From Bartonella tribocorum CIP 105476 (GTDB lineage: Bacteria; Pseudomonadota; Alphaproteobacteria; Rhizobiales; Rhizobiaceae), in assembly GCF_000196435.1 (NCBI RefSeq), contig NC_010161.1, positions 682,001-746,000 of the forward strand: a stretch of DNA of 64,000 nucleotides, written 5' to 3'. Each line of letters opens with the position of its first letter. Position 1 is the stretch's first letter. The position numbers were made by a program, and so were the translations under genes. Below the pieces are notes generated by a model, which was not told where the DNA came from, did no database searches, and saw only the letters and a list, made by a program, of their open reading frames with translations. This document shows, one piece after another, positions 41,397-49,123 of the stretch.

Positions 41397-41641
41397 TCCT
41401 TTAATGAAATGAGTTAAGTCGAATTTTTAGGAAGCTTTGAGTGGATTAAATTTTTTGACGATTTGTTGCTATTGATATTAATCCGGTAAGCTGAGAAATA
41501 TCCGTTTTTAGCGCGTTAGCTCTCAATCAATACGCTAAGATTCTCTTTTACGATAATGATTTCCAACTCGCTCTTTTAAAAGATTCTTTTCTATTAAGAG
41601 AGTGGGTTTAAATGATTGAGGCGCACTTAAGTAGATAAAAG

Positions 41642-42091
41642 CTATTTGGATGGGTTATAGGAACACCAGCGAGCAATTTTTCGTATTCCGCCATCTTCAT
41701 TACGTCGTACAGCATAAAAATAACGCTGATCAGGAAATATATTTCGTTGCATATCGCGGACAATATGTGCAGTATGGCCATAAGGTGCTACATAATCAAT
41801 AAACCATACGTATTTTCCAGTCTGCCAGTCAGCATTGGGCAAAAGCTCTCCCATTTCAAGCATGGATTGATGATTTTTTTCATCTAAAAAAGCCCAAGTG
41901 ATAAAGGCGCAAAATTCTCCATGTTCATTTTGATAGAGTTTGTATTGCCCAACCCGTAAGGCTGGACCTAAGTTTCGTTCAATATCCCAGATTAGCCAAC
42001 GGCGGTGTAGGGGGGATTGAAGCATTAAAACGACCATAGCTCCTAAAGCCATTATTGGGTTTATGAGTGAGGGTGATGGAGTTTCATTCAT
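41642..42091 (-). CDS. HlyC-family toxin-activating lysine acyltransferase
   Basis: The 149-aa product matches RTX toxin acyltransferases, which move a fatty acyl group from acyl-ACP to lysines of a secreted protoxin in the cytoplasm. The catalytic pair is in place: His29 (SPLHRRW) and Asp99 (VWFIDYVAPYG), 70 residues apart as in HlyC (His23 and Asp92). FCAFITWAFLDEKN and the ADWQTGKYVW lead-in also fit. A hydrophobic stretch at residues 10-25 precedes the His. It is the third gene of the exporter-adaptor-acyltransferase operon, 5 bp after the adaptor. No RTX toxin gene is in the window, so the substrate is unknown; the small peptide at 45334 is a candidate by location. Confidence 0.85.
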   Translation of the reverse strand: MNETPSPSLINPIMALGAMVVLMLQSPLHRRWLIWDIERNLGPALRVGQYKLYQNEHGEFCAFITWAFLDEKNHQSMLEMGELLPNADWQTGKYVWFIDYVAPYGHTAHIVRDMQRNIFPDQRYFYAVRRNEDGGIRKIARWCSYNPSK

Positions 42092-42096
42092 ACAGA

Positions 42097-43422
42097 TTAT
42101 CTTTCTTTTAGGGATTGTTCTAAAATTTTTGTAATAGGTTCAAAGAAATAAGAAATGAGGCGCCGTTTTGAAGTAATGACATCAGCTGTCACGGTCATGC
42201 CAGGGATAAATTTCAGCTCTTGGTGATTAAAAGTGATGTGATCTTGGTCGATTTTGATTAAAACAGCATAAGCACCATTAATTTCTTGCTCATGGCGCGC
42301 TGTTGCACCTACATTCATAACTGTACCGTAGACAACACCGTAGCGTTCAGGTGGAAAGGCAGAAAATTTTACGTAAGCACGTTGGCCTTTTTCTAAAAAA
42401 CCAATATCTCGATTATCAAAAAACGCTTCAACAATGAGCCCGCCTGTGTCAGGGACAATACGCATGAGCGTTTTACCGGCTTCTACAAAGCCACCCAAAG
42501 TGTGGATACTTAAATCATCAATGCGTCCATCAACAGGTGCATAAAGTGATAAGTGGTCAAGACGATATTGGCTGCTGTCAAGTTTGGCTTTTAAGCCTTG
42601 CAAAGAGAGTTCTGTTTCACGAGAAAGCTGCTGATAGCGGGCGATTTCATCGGAAATAAGGCTTTGTCTTTGTTGGTGGAGTGCTTCTATTTCAGCGGTA
42701 TTTTCTTCCAAGCGTCTTTTATTGGCTAAAATTTCATGTTCTACATTTTTAAAATCATGGAGACGTTCTAAATAAAGAGAGTTGCTGATGACTTTTGTTT
42801 CCATCAGACTCTTGGCAGCTTTGAGTTTTTCTTGGCTTAATTGTTGATCATCTTGTAATTTGTCCAATTGTGCGTATTGGACAGCACCGCTGCGTGTAAC
42901 ACGGTCAGCCTGAGCTTTCAGTGTTTTGACTTTATCTTGGAGCGATTGAAGAGTCGCGTGGATGAGTTTTTCCCCTTTCAGCCTTGCTGTATTGCTGCTA
43001 GAGGCAGGAATTTGCAAATAAGAAAGCCCTTTGGTTACAAAATCCGTATCCAAAGGATCTCGTTCACTCAAGGCAGCTAAGATAGCGGCGGCAATTTGCG
43101 CTTGAAGGGTCTGTTGAGCAATATCGGCTTGAACGCGTGCGCGTTCATTTAAGGCTTCACGGGGATCTAATTGAATAAGGAGATCACCTTGATGAACAAA
43201 TTGCCCTTCTTTTACAAGAATTTTTTTAATGCGTCCTGTATTTTGCGCTTGGACGAGTTGAACATAGGAGGTGGGAATAACCGCCCCTTGTCCCCGTGCA
43301 ACAATCTCTGTTTTTGAGATAAAACTACCAATGACAATAAAGAGGAATAAGGCGACAAAAACAGCAACCACCATATGAAGGGTTGGCGATAAAGGGCGCA
43401 AATGAGGAGCTTTATCTACCAT
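42097..43422 (-). CDS. HlyD family type I secretion membrane-fusion protein
   Basis: The 441-aa adaptor links an inner-membrane ABC exporter to an outer-membrane TolC channel. It has a short cytoplasmic N-terminus, one transmembrane helix (about residues 16-36), a lipoyl-like first half (VHQGDLLIQLDPREA near 79), a long coiled coil (about 140-280), a second lipoyl half (LYAPVDGRIDDLSIHTLGG near 292) and a C-terminal beta domain ending in FKPGMTVTA-like FIPGMTVTADVIT near 410, the HlyD-family signature region. Its start overlaps the exporter stop by 11 bp. No tolC gene is nearby; a genomic one is presumably used. Confidence 0.92.
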   Translation of the reverse strand: MVDKAPHLRPLSPTLHMVVAVFVALFLFIVIGSFISKTEIVARGQGAVIPTSYVQLVQAQNTGRIKKILVKEGQFVHQGDLLIQLDPREALNERARVQADIAQQTLQAQIAAAILAALSERDPLDTDFVTKGLSYLQIPASSSNTARLKGEKLIHATLQSLQDKVKTLKAQADRVTRSGAVQYAQLDKLQDDQQLSQEKLKAAKSLMETKVISNSLYLERLHDFKNVEHEILANKRRLEENTAEIEALHQQRQSLISDEIARYQQLSRETELSLQGLKAKLDSSQYRLDHLSLYAPVDGRIDDLSIHTLGGFVEAGKTLMRIVPDTGGLIVEAFFDNRDIGFLEKGQRAYVKFSAFPPERYGVVYGTVMNVGATARHEQEINGAYAVLIKIDQDHITFNHQELKFIPGMTVTADVITSKRRLISYFFEPITKILEQSLKER

Positions 43423-45079
43423 TTTGTGTTCCCATTTCAGTGAAATTTAATAGGGTTGCATGCTTGGGAAAAAGATCGCGTTTGTGGGTAATGACGAGAA
43501 CAATACGCTCTTGCGAAAGCATGTATAAATGTTCAACAATTTGTGCACTAACCCTGTCATCCAATGCGGAAGTGGGCTCATCCAAGATAAGAATTTGCGG
43601 TTTGATGAGAAAAAAACAAGCCAATGCTAGGCGCTGGCGTTGACCTCCTGATAAAAAGCCCCCTTGTTCACCTACTTGGGTATGAAGCCCTTGAGGCAAT
43701 TGAGAGATCAAATCATGACAAGCACTCGCATGAAGGGCAGCAACGATTTCATCCTCTGTAGCATCTGGTTTGGCAAGAAGCATATTTTCAAGAATGGTTC
43801 CGGAAAAAAGGCAAGGGCTTTGGGGAAAATACGCGATTGTTTTGCGCACACTACGGATATCAAAATTTTGTAAAGATTGATTGTTAAGCAATATTTTCCC
43901 ACTTGATGGGGGATAAAGAGCACAGAGGAGTTTGGCTAAAGTTGATTTTCCACATCCTGAAGGACCAAGCAACATAATAGGCCTACCAGGTTGTAAACAG
44001 ACATCAAGGTGGTTGATAATAGGTGTGTCTCCATAAGAAAAACAGATATCTTTAGCTTCAAGATGGGGCTTGGTGGTGAGTTGAAGGGGGGGCTTTTCCT
44101 TTTCCCATTCTGAAGGTGCGTTAAGAATATCACCCAAACGAAGACGAGAAATTTTTAAATGCTGCCATTCTTCCCATAAAGACGCAAGGCTTAAAATGGG
44201 ACCAGAAACATTGCCAGCAAGAAGATGAAAGGCAATAAGTTGCCCTAGCGTAATCTGGTTTTGCAGCACTGCTTGAGCACCAAAAAAGATGATAAAAATA
44301 GTGAAAAGATCACCAAAAATATGGCTTAAAGCCCCATTTAAGAGATGAAATTTACTGGTTGTGAGGCTTTGATCTAGACTGCGGGCTAAAGTTTCTTGCA
44401 TCCGTATCGTATGAGCAGCTTCTTTTACATGCGCTTTGATGGCTTCAAGATTGGTAAAACTTTCAATAAGGCGTGATTGATGGGCGGCTTGTAGAGTGAA
44501 CGCACGGCGTAATTGGCGGCGCAAGAAGGGACCGACGAATGCCAAAGAGCCCATTTGTAAAGGTAAAATGATAAGGACAATAAAGGTAAGTTTCGGACTA
44601 ATAGAAAAGAGTGCAGCAAGATAAATAATGGCAAAGAGAACATTCAGTACGGTTGTGGCAATGGTTCCTGTTAAAAAACCGCGAATTGTATCAACCTCTC
44701 CAATACGCGAAAACAGTTCCCCCACTTGCCAATGACGTAACACAGGCAAAGAGAGACTTAACAGATGGGTATAAATACGTCGTCCAAATTCTAATGTAAG
44801 CCGATTGGCTAAATAAGCACCTAGGTAACCTGATAGAGTGCTAAGAGCTGTGCTAAACAGCATGATAGCAATCATAAGGATAACAATAGCATAGAGACTT
44901 TCAATGCGCTGAAAGGGGAGAATACGATCAATAATCGCTTGAAAAATAAAAGGGTTTACCAAACCCAGCAAACGCAAAACGATGGCAACGCAACTAAGTT
45001 CAAGAACATAATAAATATATTTCTTTGTTGTGCTTGTAAACCAAGAGAAGGCTACTAGTTTTTCTTGTGAATGATTCAT
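43412..45079 (-). CDS. HlyB-type type I secretion ABC exporter lacking the C39-like domain
   Basis: The 555-aa protein has a six-helix ABC transmembrane domain (about residues 20-310) and a complete ATPase: Walker A GPSGCGKST near 371, Q-loop FPQSP near 407, signature LSGGQRQR near 476, Walker B ILILDEP near 496 and H-loop VITHKRD near 535. HlyB-type exporters usually have about 700 residues, because a C39 peptidase or peptidase-like domain precedes the membrane domain; here the frame starts at SWFTSTTKKYIYY, just where that domain would end. A GG-leader peptidase activity is therefore absent. It heads the leftward exporter-adaptor-acyltransferase operon and is divergent from the Gly-rich peptide gene. 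Its first third is duplicated at 46.5-46.9 kb. Confidence 0.92.
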   Translation of the reverse strand: MNHSQEKLVAFSWFTSTTKKYIYYVLELSCVAIVLRLLGLVNPFIFQAIIDRILPFQRIESLYAIVILMIAIMLFSTALSTLSGYLGAYLANRLTLEFGRRIYTHLLSLSLPVLRHWQVGELFSRIGEVDTIRGFLTGTIATTVLNVLFAIIYLAALFSISPKLTFIVLIILPLQMGSLAFVGPFLRRQLRRAFTLQAAHQSRLIESFTNLEAIKAHVKEAAHTIRMQETLARSLDQSLTTSKFHLLNGALSHIFGDLFTIFIIFFGAQAVLQNQITLGQLIAFHLLAGNVSGPILSLASLWEEWQHLKISRLRLGDILNAPSEWEKEKPPLQLTTKPHLEAKDICFSYGDTPIINHLDVCLQPGRPIMLLGPSGCGKSTLAKLLCALYPPSSGKILLNNQSLQNFDIRSVRKTIAYFPQSPCLFSGTILENMLLAKPDATEDEIVAALHASACHDLISQLPQGLHTQVGEQGGFLSGGQRQRLALACFFLIKPQILILDEPTSALDDRVSAQIVEHLYMLSQERIVLVITHKRDLFPKHATLLNFTEMGTQNGR

Positions 45080-45255
45080 TTGATTTTATGATTTTGTTTA
45101 AGAGAAAGAGGGCTTTGTGTCTCATATTTTAACAGTATTGTAAATAGTATTATTGCTTAATTTAAATATACATTTTGTATGAACACAATACAAACAAAAT
45201 GTATTTATTATTTTATACAGTATTTTTATTGTTATTTTTAAAAATTATATTTGAC
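44671..45255. repeat. Segmental duplication, copy 1 (exporter 5' end and divergent promoter)
   Basis: This segment is repeated at 46526-47107 in the same orientation at about 90% identity by eye, offset 1855 bp. It covers the first third of the exporter gene and most of the divergent promoter region. Similarity continues weakly into the small-peptide gene that follows. Copy 1 is functional and copy 2 is decayed. Confidence 0.85.
45168..45204. promoter_or_regulatory. Inverted repeat in the divergent exporter/peptide promoter region
   Basis: ATACATTTTGTAT is followed after 7 bases by ATACAAA and CAAAATGTAT, forming an imperfect palindrome about 90 bp from the exporter start. The same place in the duplicate (47022-47060) keeps the left arm and a weakened right arm. 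It could be an operator or an mRNA hairpin. A TTGACA box at 45251-45256 is also kept in the duplicate at 47103-47108 and may be the -35 element of the peptide gene; a good -10 is not obvious. Confidence 0.4.
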
Positions 45256-45333
45256 AGTTGTCTAACCCGCATGCTAGCCATGTTAATTGTATCGCTCTGA
45301 TACGTTTTTTAATAAACAAGAAGGAAGATTAAT

Positions 45334-45621
45334 ATGTTTGGTTTAAGCTCACGTAGTCATTCATCAAGTTCATCTACGGCATGTGGTATTAAAGATTATT
45401 TCCATGCTGCGCAAACAAAGAAGATAGAGGTAGGAATCGTTGGAGGAGCTGTGGGAGCTCTGTATGGAGGATTAAGGGGATCGCGAGGTGGTCTATGGGG
45501 TACGATTGCAGGTGCTGCAGTGGGTGGATATACAGGTTATACATTTGGCAGCAATGCGGGGCTTTTTATAGGTCCTATGAGTAAGTTTCAGGACTGTGGT
45601 GGTCGCGTTCACCTTTTTTGA
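45334..45621 (+). CDS. Small glycine-rich peptide, putative type I secretion substrate (microcin-like)
   Basis: I do not recognise a named family. The 95-aa product has a Ser-rich N-terminal region (GLSSRSHSSSSSTACGIKDY), two lysines, then a region from about residue 33 with GIVGGAVGALYGG, GLWGTIAGAAVGG and YTGYTFG. About 21 of 95 residues are Gly, in GxxxG-type repeats typical of membrane-active bacteriocins of the colicin V kind. AAGGAAG lies 8 bases before the ATG. It is divergent from the exporter, and a decayed homologue lies in the duplicated segment, which ties it to the secretion genes. No Sec signal is seen. A role as an exported, possibly acylated, toxin peptide is inference. Confidence 0.65.
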   Translation: MFGLSSRSHSSSSSTACGIKDYFHAAQTKKIEVGIVGGAVGALYGGLRGSRGGLWGTIAGAAVGGYTGYTFGSNAGLFIGPMSKFQDCGGRVHLF

Positions 45622-45759
45622 TTTGTAGATAATTCTTAATAATATATTTTAAAATCAATTTTTAGACATATATTATTAAATATATGTCTAATTTCGTTTA
45701 TAGTGTGTATTTTGTAGATATATATCATTATAATATTTTATGTAAAATTTTCATTTCGG

Positions 45760-45990
45760 ATGTTTATTATGTATATTGGTGATAATATTATTTCACTATT
45801 AATGGGTAATGTTTTTAATTTATTGTATTCAATATTTATTTTTATATTTTTATTTTCATTAATTTATAGATACACTGGTGACAGTTGGAAAAATAGTATA
45901 AAGGAATCGCTTAAGACATTTGGTTTGTTCTTTTTGTTCTTTTTGGTGTTTTGTTTTATTTATGTTGCATTAAAATATATTAAATATTAG
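45760..45990 (+). CDS. Small two-helix membrane protein, putative immunity protein
   Basis: The 76-aa product has two hydrophobic helices (about residues 10-35 and 52-70) separated by a basic hydrophilic loop with DSWKNSIKESLK. The W-K-x-x-I-K loop is shared with the proteins at 46074 and 48567. It follows the Gly-rich peptide gene in the same direction after 138 bp. Size, topology and position resemble immunity proteins of class II microcins and bacteriocins such as colicin V. It could start at ATG 45760 or ATG 45769. Codon use is extremely AT-rich, unlike the exporter genes. Confidence 0.6.
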   Translation: MFIMYIGDNIISLLMGNVFNLLYSIFIFIFLFSLIYRYTGDSWKNSIKESLKTFGLFFLFFLVFCFIYVALKYIKY

Positions 45991-46073
45991 CATTTATATT
46001 TAAATTATATTTTATAAAATATAATCTTCATTTAAATAAGTTTCTATTATTTTTAATTATATATATTACATTT

Positions 46074-46286
46074 TTGGAATCTCTTATTGTGGATACTTTA
46101 GAAGTTATTAAAACTGCGTTATTTTTAATAAGTATTATTGGTTTTTTTAAAGTTTTTTCTTATATACTTAGATTCAGAAGTTGGAAAAAACATATAAAAT
46201 CAGATTTAGTTGAGTTAAGTTTATTATTTATAGCATACTCAATTTCTATCTTTATCTCTCTATATATAAAATCGTTCGTAAAATAG
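46074..46286 (+). CDS. Small two-helix membrane protein, putative immunity protein
   Basis: The 70-aa product has helices at about residues 10-30 and 48-65 and the loop RSWKKHIKSDLVELSL, which aligns with TWKKSIKLGLA of the 48567 product. The start is TTG-GAA-TCT; the homologue starts ATG-GAA-TCT, so either TTG is used here or the start codon has decayed. It lies 83 bp after the 45760 gene. Immunity to the neighbouring peptide is inferred from position and topology only. Confidence 0.5.
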   Translation: MESLIVDTLEVIKTALFLISIIGFFKVFSYILRFRSWKKHIKSDLVELSLLFIAYSISIFISLYIKSFVK

Positions 46287-46525
46287 ATAAGTATTTTTAT
46301 TATATATAATATTTCTATACGATAGGTATTTTTTATCAGATTAAATAAGATTTATTTTTAGTAATTGTTTCATATCTTTTTAGACATTTTATTTTTCAAA
46401 AAATGAGTTGCCTTAGTTAAAAAGAGACAGAAAAAGCAACATATTATTTTTTGTTATTGATTTTTTGCGTAGCTATAAGTTTATAATGAAGTTTGCTAAA
46501 TTTATTTTTTTACAGAGTTTTTTTC

Positions 46526-46933
46526 TTAAAAAACCGCGAATTGTATCAACTTCTCCAATACGTGAAAATAATTCCCTCACTTGCCAATGGCGTAACACAG
46601 GCAAAGAGAGGCTTAACAGATGGGTATAAATACGTCGTCCAAATTCTAATGTAAGCCGATTGGCTAAATAAGCACTAAGTAACCTGATAGAGAGCTAAGA
46701 GCTGTGCTAAACAGCATTATAGCAACCATCAAGACAACGATAGCATAGAGACTTTCAATGCGCTGGAAAGGGAGAATACGATCAATAATTGCTTGAAAAA
46801 TAAAAGGGTTTACCAAGCCCAGTAAACGCAAAACAATGGCAACACAACTGAGTTCAATAACATAATAAATATATTCCTTTGTTGTTCTTGTAAACCAAGA
46901 GAAGGCTACTGGTTTTTCTTGTGAATGACTCAT
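46526..46933 (-). pseudogene. Truncated, frameshifted copy of the type I exporter gene
   Basis: The start MSHSQEKPVAFSWF and the first membrane helices (about 85 codons) are nearly identical to the intact exporter. Then a one-base deletion shifts the frame and it ends at SSLSGYLVLI. Homology continues out of frame to about codon 136 and stops at 46526. No ATPase domain remains. It is the remnant left by a duplication of the divergent exporter/peptide unit. Confidence 0.88.
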
Positions 46934-47107
46934 TTGATTTTATGATTTTGTTTAAGAGAAAGAGGGCTTTATGCCTCATATTTTAACAGTATTGTAAATA
47001 GTATTATTGCTTAATTAAAATATACATTTTGTACGAATATAATATAAACATAATGTATTTATTATTTATAAAGTATTTTTATTGTTATTTTTTAAATTAT
47101 ATTTGAC
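46526..47107. repeat. Segmental duplication, copy 2
   Basis: This repeats 44671-45255 in the same orientation. The left end (TTAAAAAACCGCG) is sharp: the sequence to its left is unrelated to the exporter gene. A one-base deletion near 46676 (AGCACTAAG against AGCACCTAGG) shifts the exporter frame. Confidence 0.85.
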
Positions 47108-47190
47108 ATTTTCTAAAATGCATAATAACCAAATTTTTCTGTATCATTGCGATGCAGTTTTTAAATAGATATACAAGAAGGATTTATATT

Positions 47191-47474
47191 TTGGGTTTAT
47201 TTGGATCTAGGATATCTAATGGTTGGTCTAGGTTTTCATCAATAAATCTCTCAAGCAGTGGAACATAGTATGGATGTACTGTTGGAGATTATCTCTTTGC
47301 AGGACTTTCAATGGGATATATGGGACATAGTATGGGAGTGGTAGTTGCTGGACTTATGGGGCAGCTAGAGGACCAGCGGGCGTTTGGGCAGGCATGCAAC
47401 TAGGAGGAAGTGCTGGCTATGCAGGAGGATTTACGACAGGTTTAGGATATAAAGCCTATGCATGCTATTATTAA
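47191..47474 (+). pseudogene. Decayed second glycine-rich peptide gene
   Basis: The position relative to the exporter fragment equals that of the 45334 gene. The frame begins TTG with an AGAAGGA upstream and reads GLFGSRISNGWSRFSS, then hits TAG at 47266-47268. It continues as YGCTVGDYLFAGLSMGYMG, has a frameshift near 47360 and resumes as GPAGVWAGMQLGGSAGYAG, ending KAYACYY. The N-terminal FGxxSRxxS..SSS and DY elements resemble the intact peptide, and the Gly-rich tail is of the same type but a different sequence. It may be an old second toxin allele. Confidence 0.7.
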
Positions 47475-47604
47475 TATATGAAATCAGAAGATATTTCTGA
47501 AGTGAACAGTCTTGTAGGCGTAATTATATGTCTGCAAGACTGATAAAGAAGCTTCAAGGGCATATTTTTCTGAAAAGTTATATATTTCAATTTGGATTCT
47601 TTTT

Positions 47605-47685
47605 ATGATTGATATTATTAGTATTATTGTAGAATTATTATTTTCTATAATATTTTTTATTTATATACGTTATTTCTATGAATAA
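47605..47685 (+). pseudogene. Internally deleted copy of the 47959 small membrane gene
   Basis: The 26-codon frame joins the start of the 47959 product (MIDIISIIVELLFS against MSDIIRIIAELLSS) directly to its end (ITFFICIHYLYE against IIFFIYIRYFYE), with about 45 codons missing. The same AATTTGGAT precedes both starts. Confidence 0.6.
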
Positions 47686-47719
47686 TGAGTATTCATTATT
47701 AATTCATAATTATAGATTA

Positions 47720-47910
47720 ATTTGGAAAATTTATTTGTTATCTATATTTTTAATATATTTTATGAATTGTTTTTTTTATTTAAGTATATTTATTTAAATT
47801 GTATTATGTATCTAAGTTATATAATGAAAAAAATATTAAAGTTAAATCATTAATTAAGAATAAATTCATTTTTTATATTATTTTAATTTATTAATTTTTA
47901 TATGATATAA
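47720..47910 (+). pseudogene. Decayed copy of the 48297 small membrane gene
   Basis: Bases 47785-47870 match 48345-48440 (GAATTGTATTATGT.TCTAA and GATGAAAAAAATATTAAA-like words) with deletions and stops in all frames. With the 47605 remnant it forms a decayed A-B pair directly before the intact A-B pair at 47959-48494, which shows tandem duplication. Confidence 0.6.
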
Positions 47911-47958
47911 TATATATTAATATTTGTTGTTTTTATATATTTTTAATTTGGATTTTTT

Positions 47959-48174
47959 ATGAGTGATATTATTCGTATTATTGCAGAATTATTATCTTCT
48001 ATAGGTTCTTTATTTATATTTTTCTATGCAATGTTTTTACGGTATAAATTTAAAGGTTATAGTAACAAAGAAATTGTGAAAAAAATGTTGTTAAGCACAT
48101 TTTTGTTCATTATATTCATTATATTACTCTCTATAACATTTTTTATTTGTATACATTATTTATACGAACAGTGA
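47959..48174 (+). CDS. Small two-helix membrane protein, putative immunity protein (KGY subfamily)
   Basis: The 71-aa product has helices at about residues 8-30 and 45-65 and a basic loop, KFKGYSNKEIVKKML. This loop pattern, K-G/N-Y-x-x-K-x-x-K, is shared with the products at 48297 and 48890 and differs from the W-K-x-x-I-K loop of the other subfamily. AATTTGGA lies 8 bases before the ATG, and the same element precedes other members. Function is not known; immunity or another toxin-linked membrane role is inferred from the array beside the exporter. Confidence 0.6.
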   Translation: MSDIIRIIAELLSSIGSLFIFFYAMFLRYKFKGYSNKEIVKKMLLSTFLFIIFIILLSITFFICIHYLYEQ

Positions 48175-48296
48175 TTATAATTTATAAAATTTTTATTAAT
48201 AATATTTATTATCTGTATATTGTTTTTTTTAATATCATTTAGTTAATAATATATTATATTTAATTTTTATATGTTAATTTGGACATTTTATGTGTT

Positions 48297-48494
48297 ATGT
48301 ATATTTTAAATATCTTTTCTGAATTATTTTTTACAGTTTGTTGTTTAAGCATATTTATATCTTTGTTTGAATTGTATTATGTCTCTAAAGGATACGATGA
48401 AAAAAATATTAAAAAAAAGTCATTAATAAGAATAATTTTATTTTTTAGTTTATTCTTTATTTTATTTTCTTTAGTTAATTTTTATATAAAGTAA
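48297..48494 (+). CDS. Small two-helix membrane protein, putative immunity protein (KGY subfamily)
   Basis: From ATG 48297 the product has 65 residues: two helices (about 5-28 and 42-62) and the loop YVSKGYDEKNIKKKSLI. The frame stays open back to TTG 48279, but the shared AATTTGGA element sits 15 bases before an out-of-frame ATG, so the true start is uncertain and the gene may itself be beginning to decay. It follows the 47959 gene by about 120 bp. Confidence 0.5.
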   Translation: MYILNIFSELFFTVCCLSIFISLFELYYVSKGYDEKNIKKKSLIRIILFFSLFFILFSLVNFYIK

Positions 48495-48566
48495 TATATA
48501 TTGTTTAACTAGTTTTTATATATCATAATAAGATGTATTAATATATTAATTTAATTGGAAAATATT

Positions 48567-48746
48567 ATGGAATCTATTTTATTTAATATTAAAAATGCGT
48601 TACTTGCAACAAACATTTTTTTAATTTTAAGTATACTTTTTTCTAAATTACAATTTCCTACTTGGAAAAAGTCTATTAAATTAGGGTTAGCTATAATTAT
48701 TATATACTTTATAATATATTTTGGACTTTATTATTTAATTAAATGA
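48567..48746 (+). CDS. Small two-helix membrane protein, putative immunity protein (WKK subfamily)
   Basis: From ATG 48567 the product has 59 residues with helices at about 8-25 and 42-57 and the loop FPTWKKSIKLGLA. The start MESILFNIKNALL aligns with MESLIVDTLEVIKTALF of the 46074 product, so the two are paralogues separated by 2.5 kb within the array. An AATTGGAAAA lies before the ATG. Confidence 0.55.
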   Translation: MESILFNIKNALLATNIFLILSILFSKLQFPTWKKSIKLGLAIIIIYFIIYFGLYYLIK

Positions 48747-48889
48747 TATTAGTATATAAAATATTAATGTTTTTTAGCTTTCATTATAATTTATTTTACT
48801 AATGTAAAATATAATCTTATGTAAAAAATAACACTAGATAATTATATTATTTATATTTTTATTATCAACTCTTTTATTGGTTATTATTA

Positions 48890-49123
48890 ATGTGGAAAGA
48901 TTTTATTAATTTTATTGTAAATATGTTGCTTTCAATAATAAGTGTAATTACAATAATATATTATTTATTGTTAAAAAATAAATATAAAAATTATAATACG
49001 AAAGAATACAAAAGAAATATATTATTATTTATAATAAGTTTAATTTTTATAATTATTTTTATAATATTTTTTATGATTATATTTTATAAATTTAATTTAT
49101 TTAATAGCATATTAAATATATGA
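48890..49123 (+). CDS. Small two-helix membrane protein, putative immunity protein (KGY-like)
   Basis: The 77-aa product is extremely rich in Ile, Leu, Phe, Asn and Lys. It has two helices (about residues 10-27 and 43-68) and a basic loop with KNKYKNYNTKEYKRN, similar in position and pattern to the KGY loop of the 47959 product. It is the last gene of the array. No clear ribosome site precedes the ATG. The low-complexity AT-rich composition means that chance similarity must be kept in mind. Confidence 0.5.
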   Translation: MWKDFINFIVNMLLSIISVITIIYYLLLKNKYKNYNTKEYKRNILLFIISLIFIIIFIIFFMIIFYKFNLFNSILNI

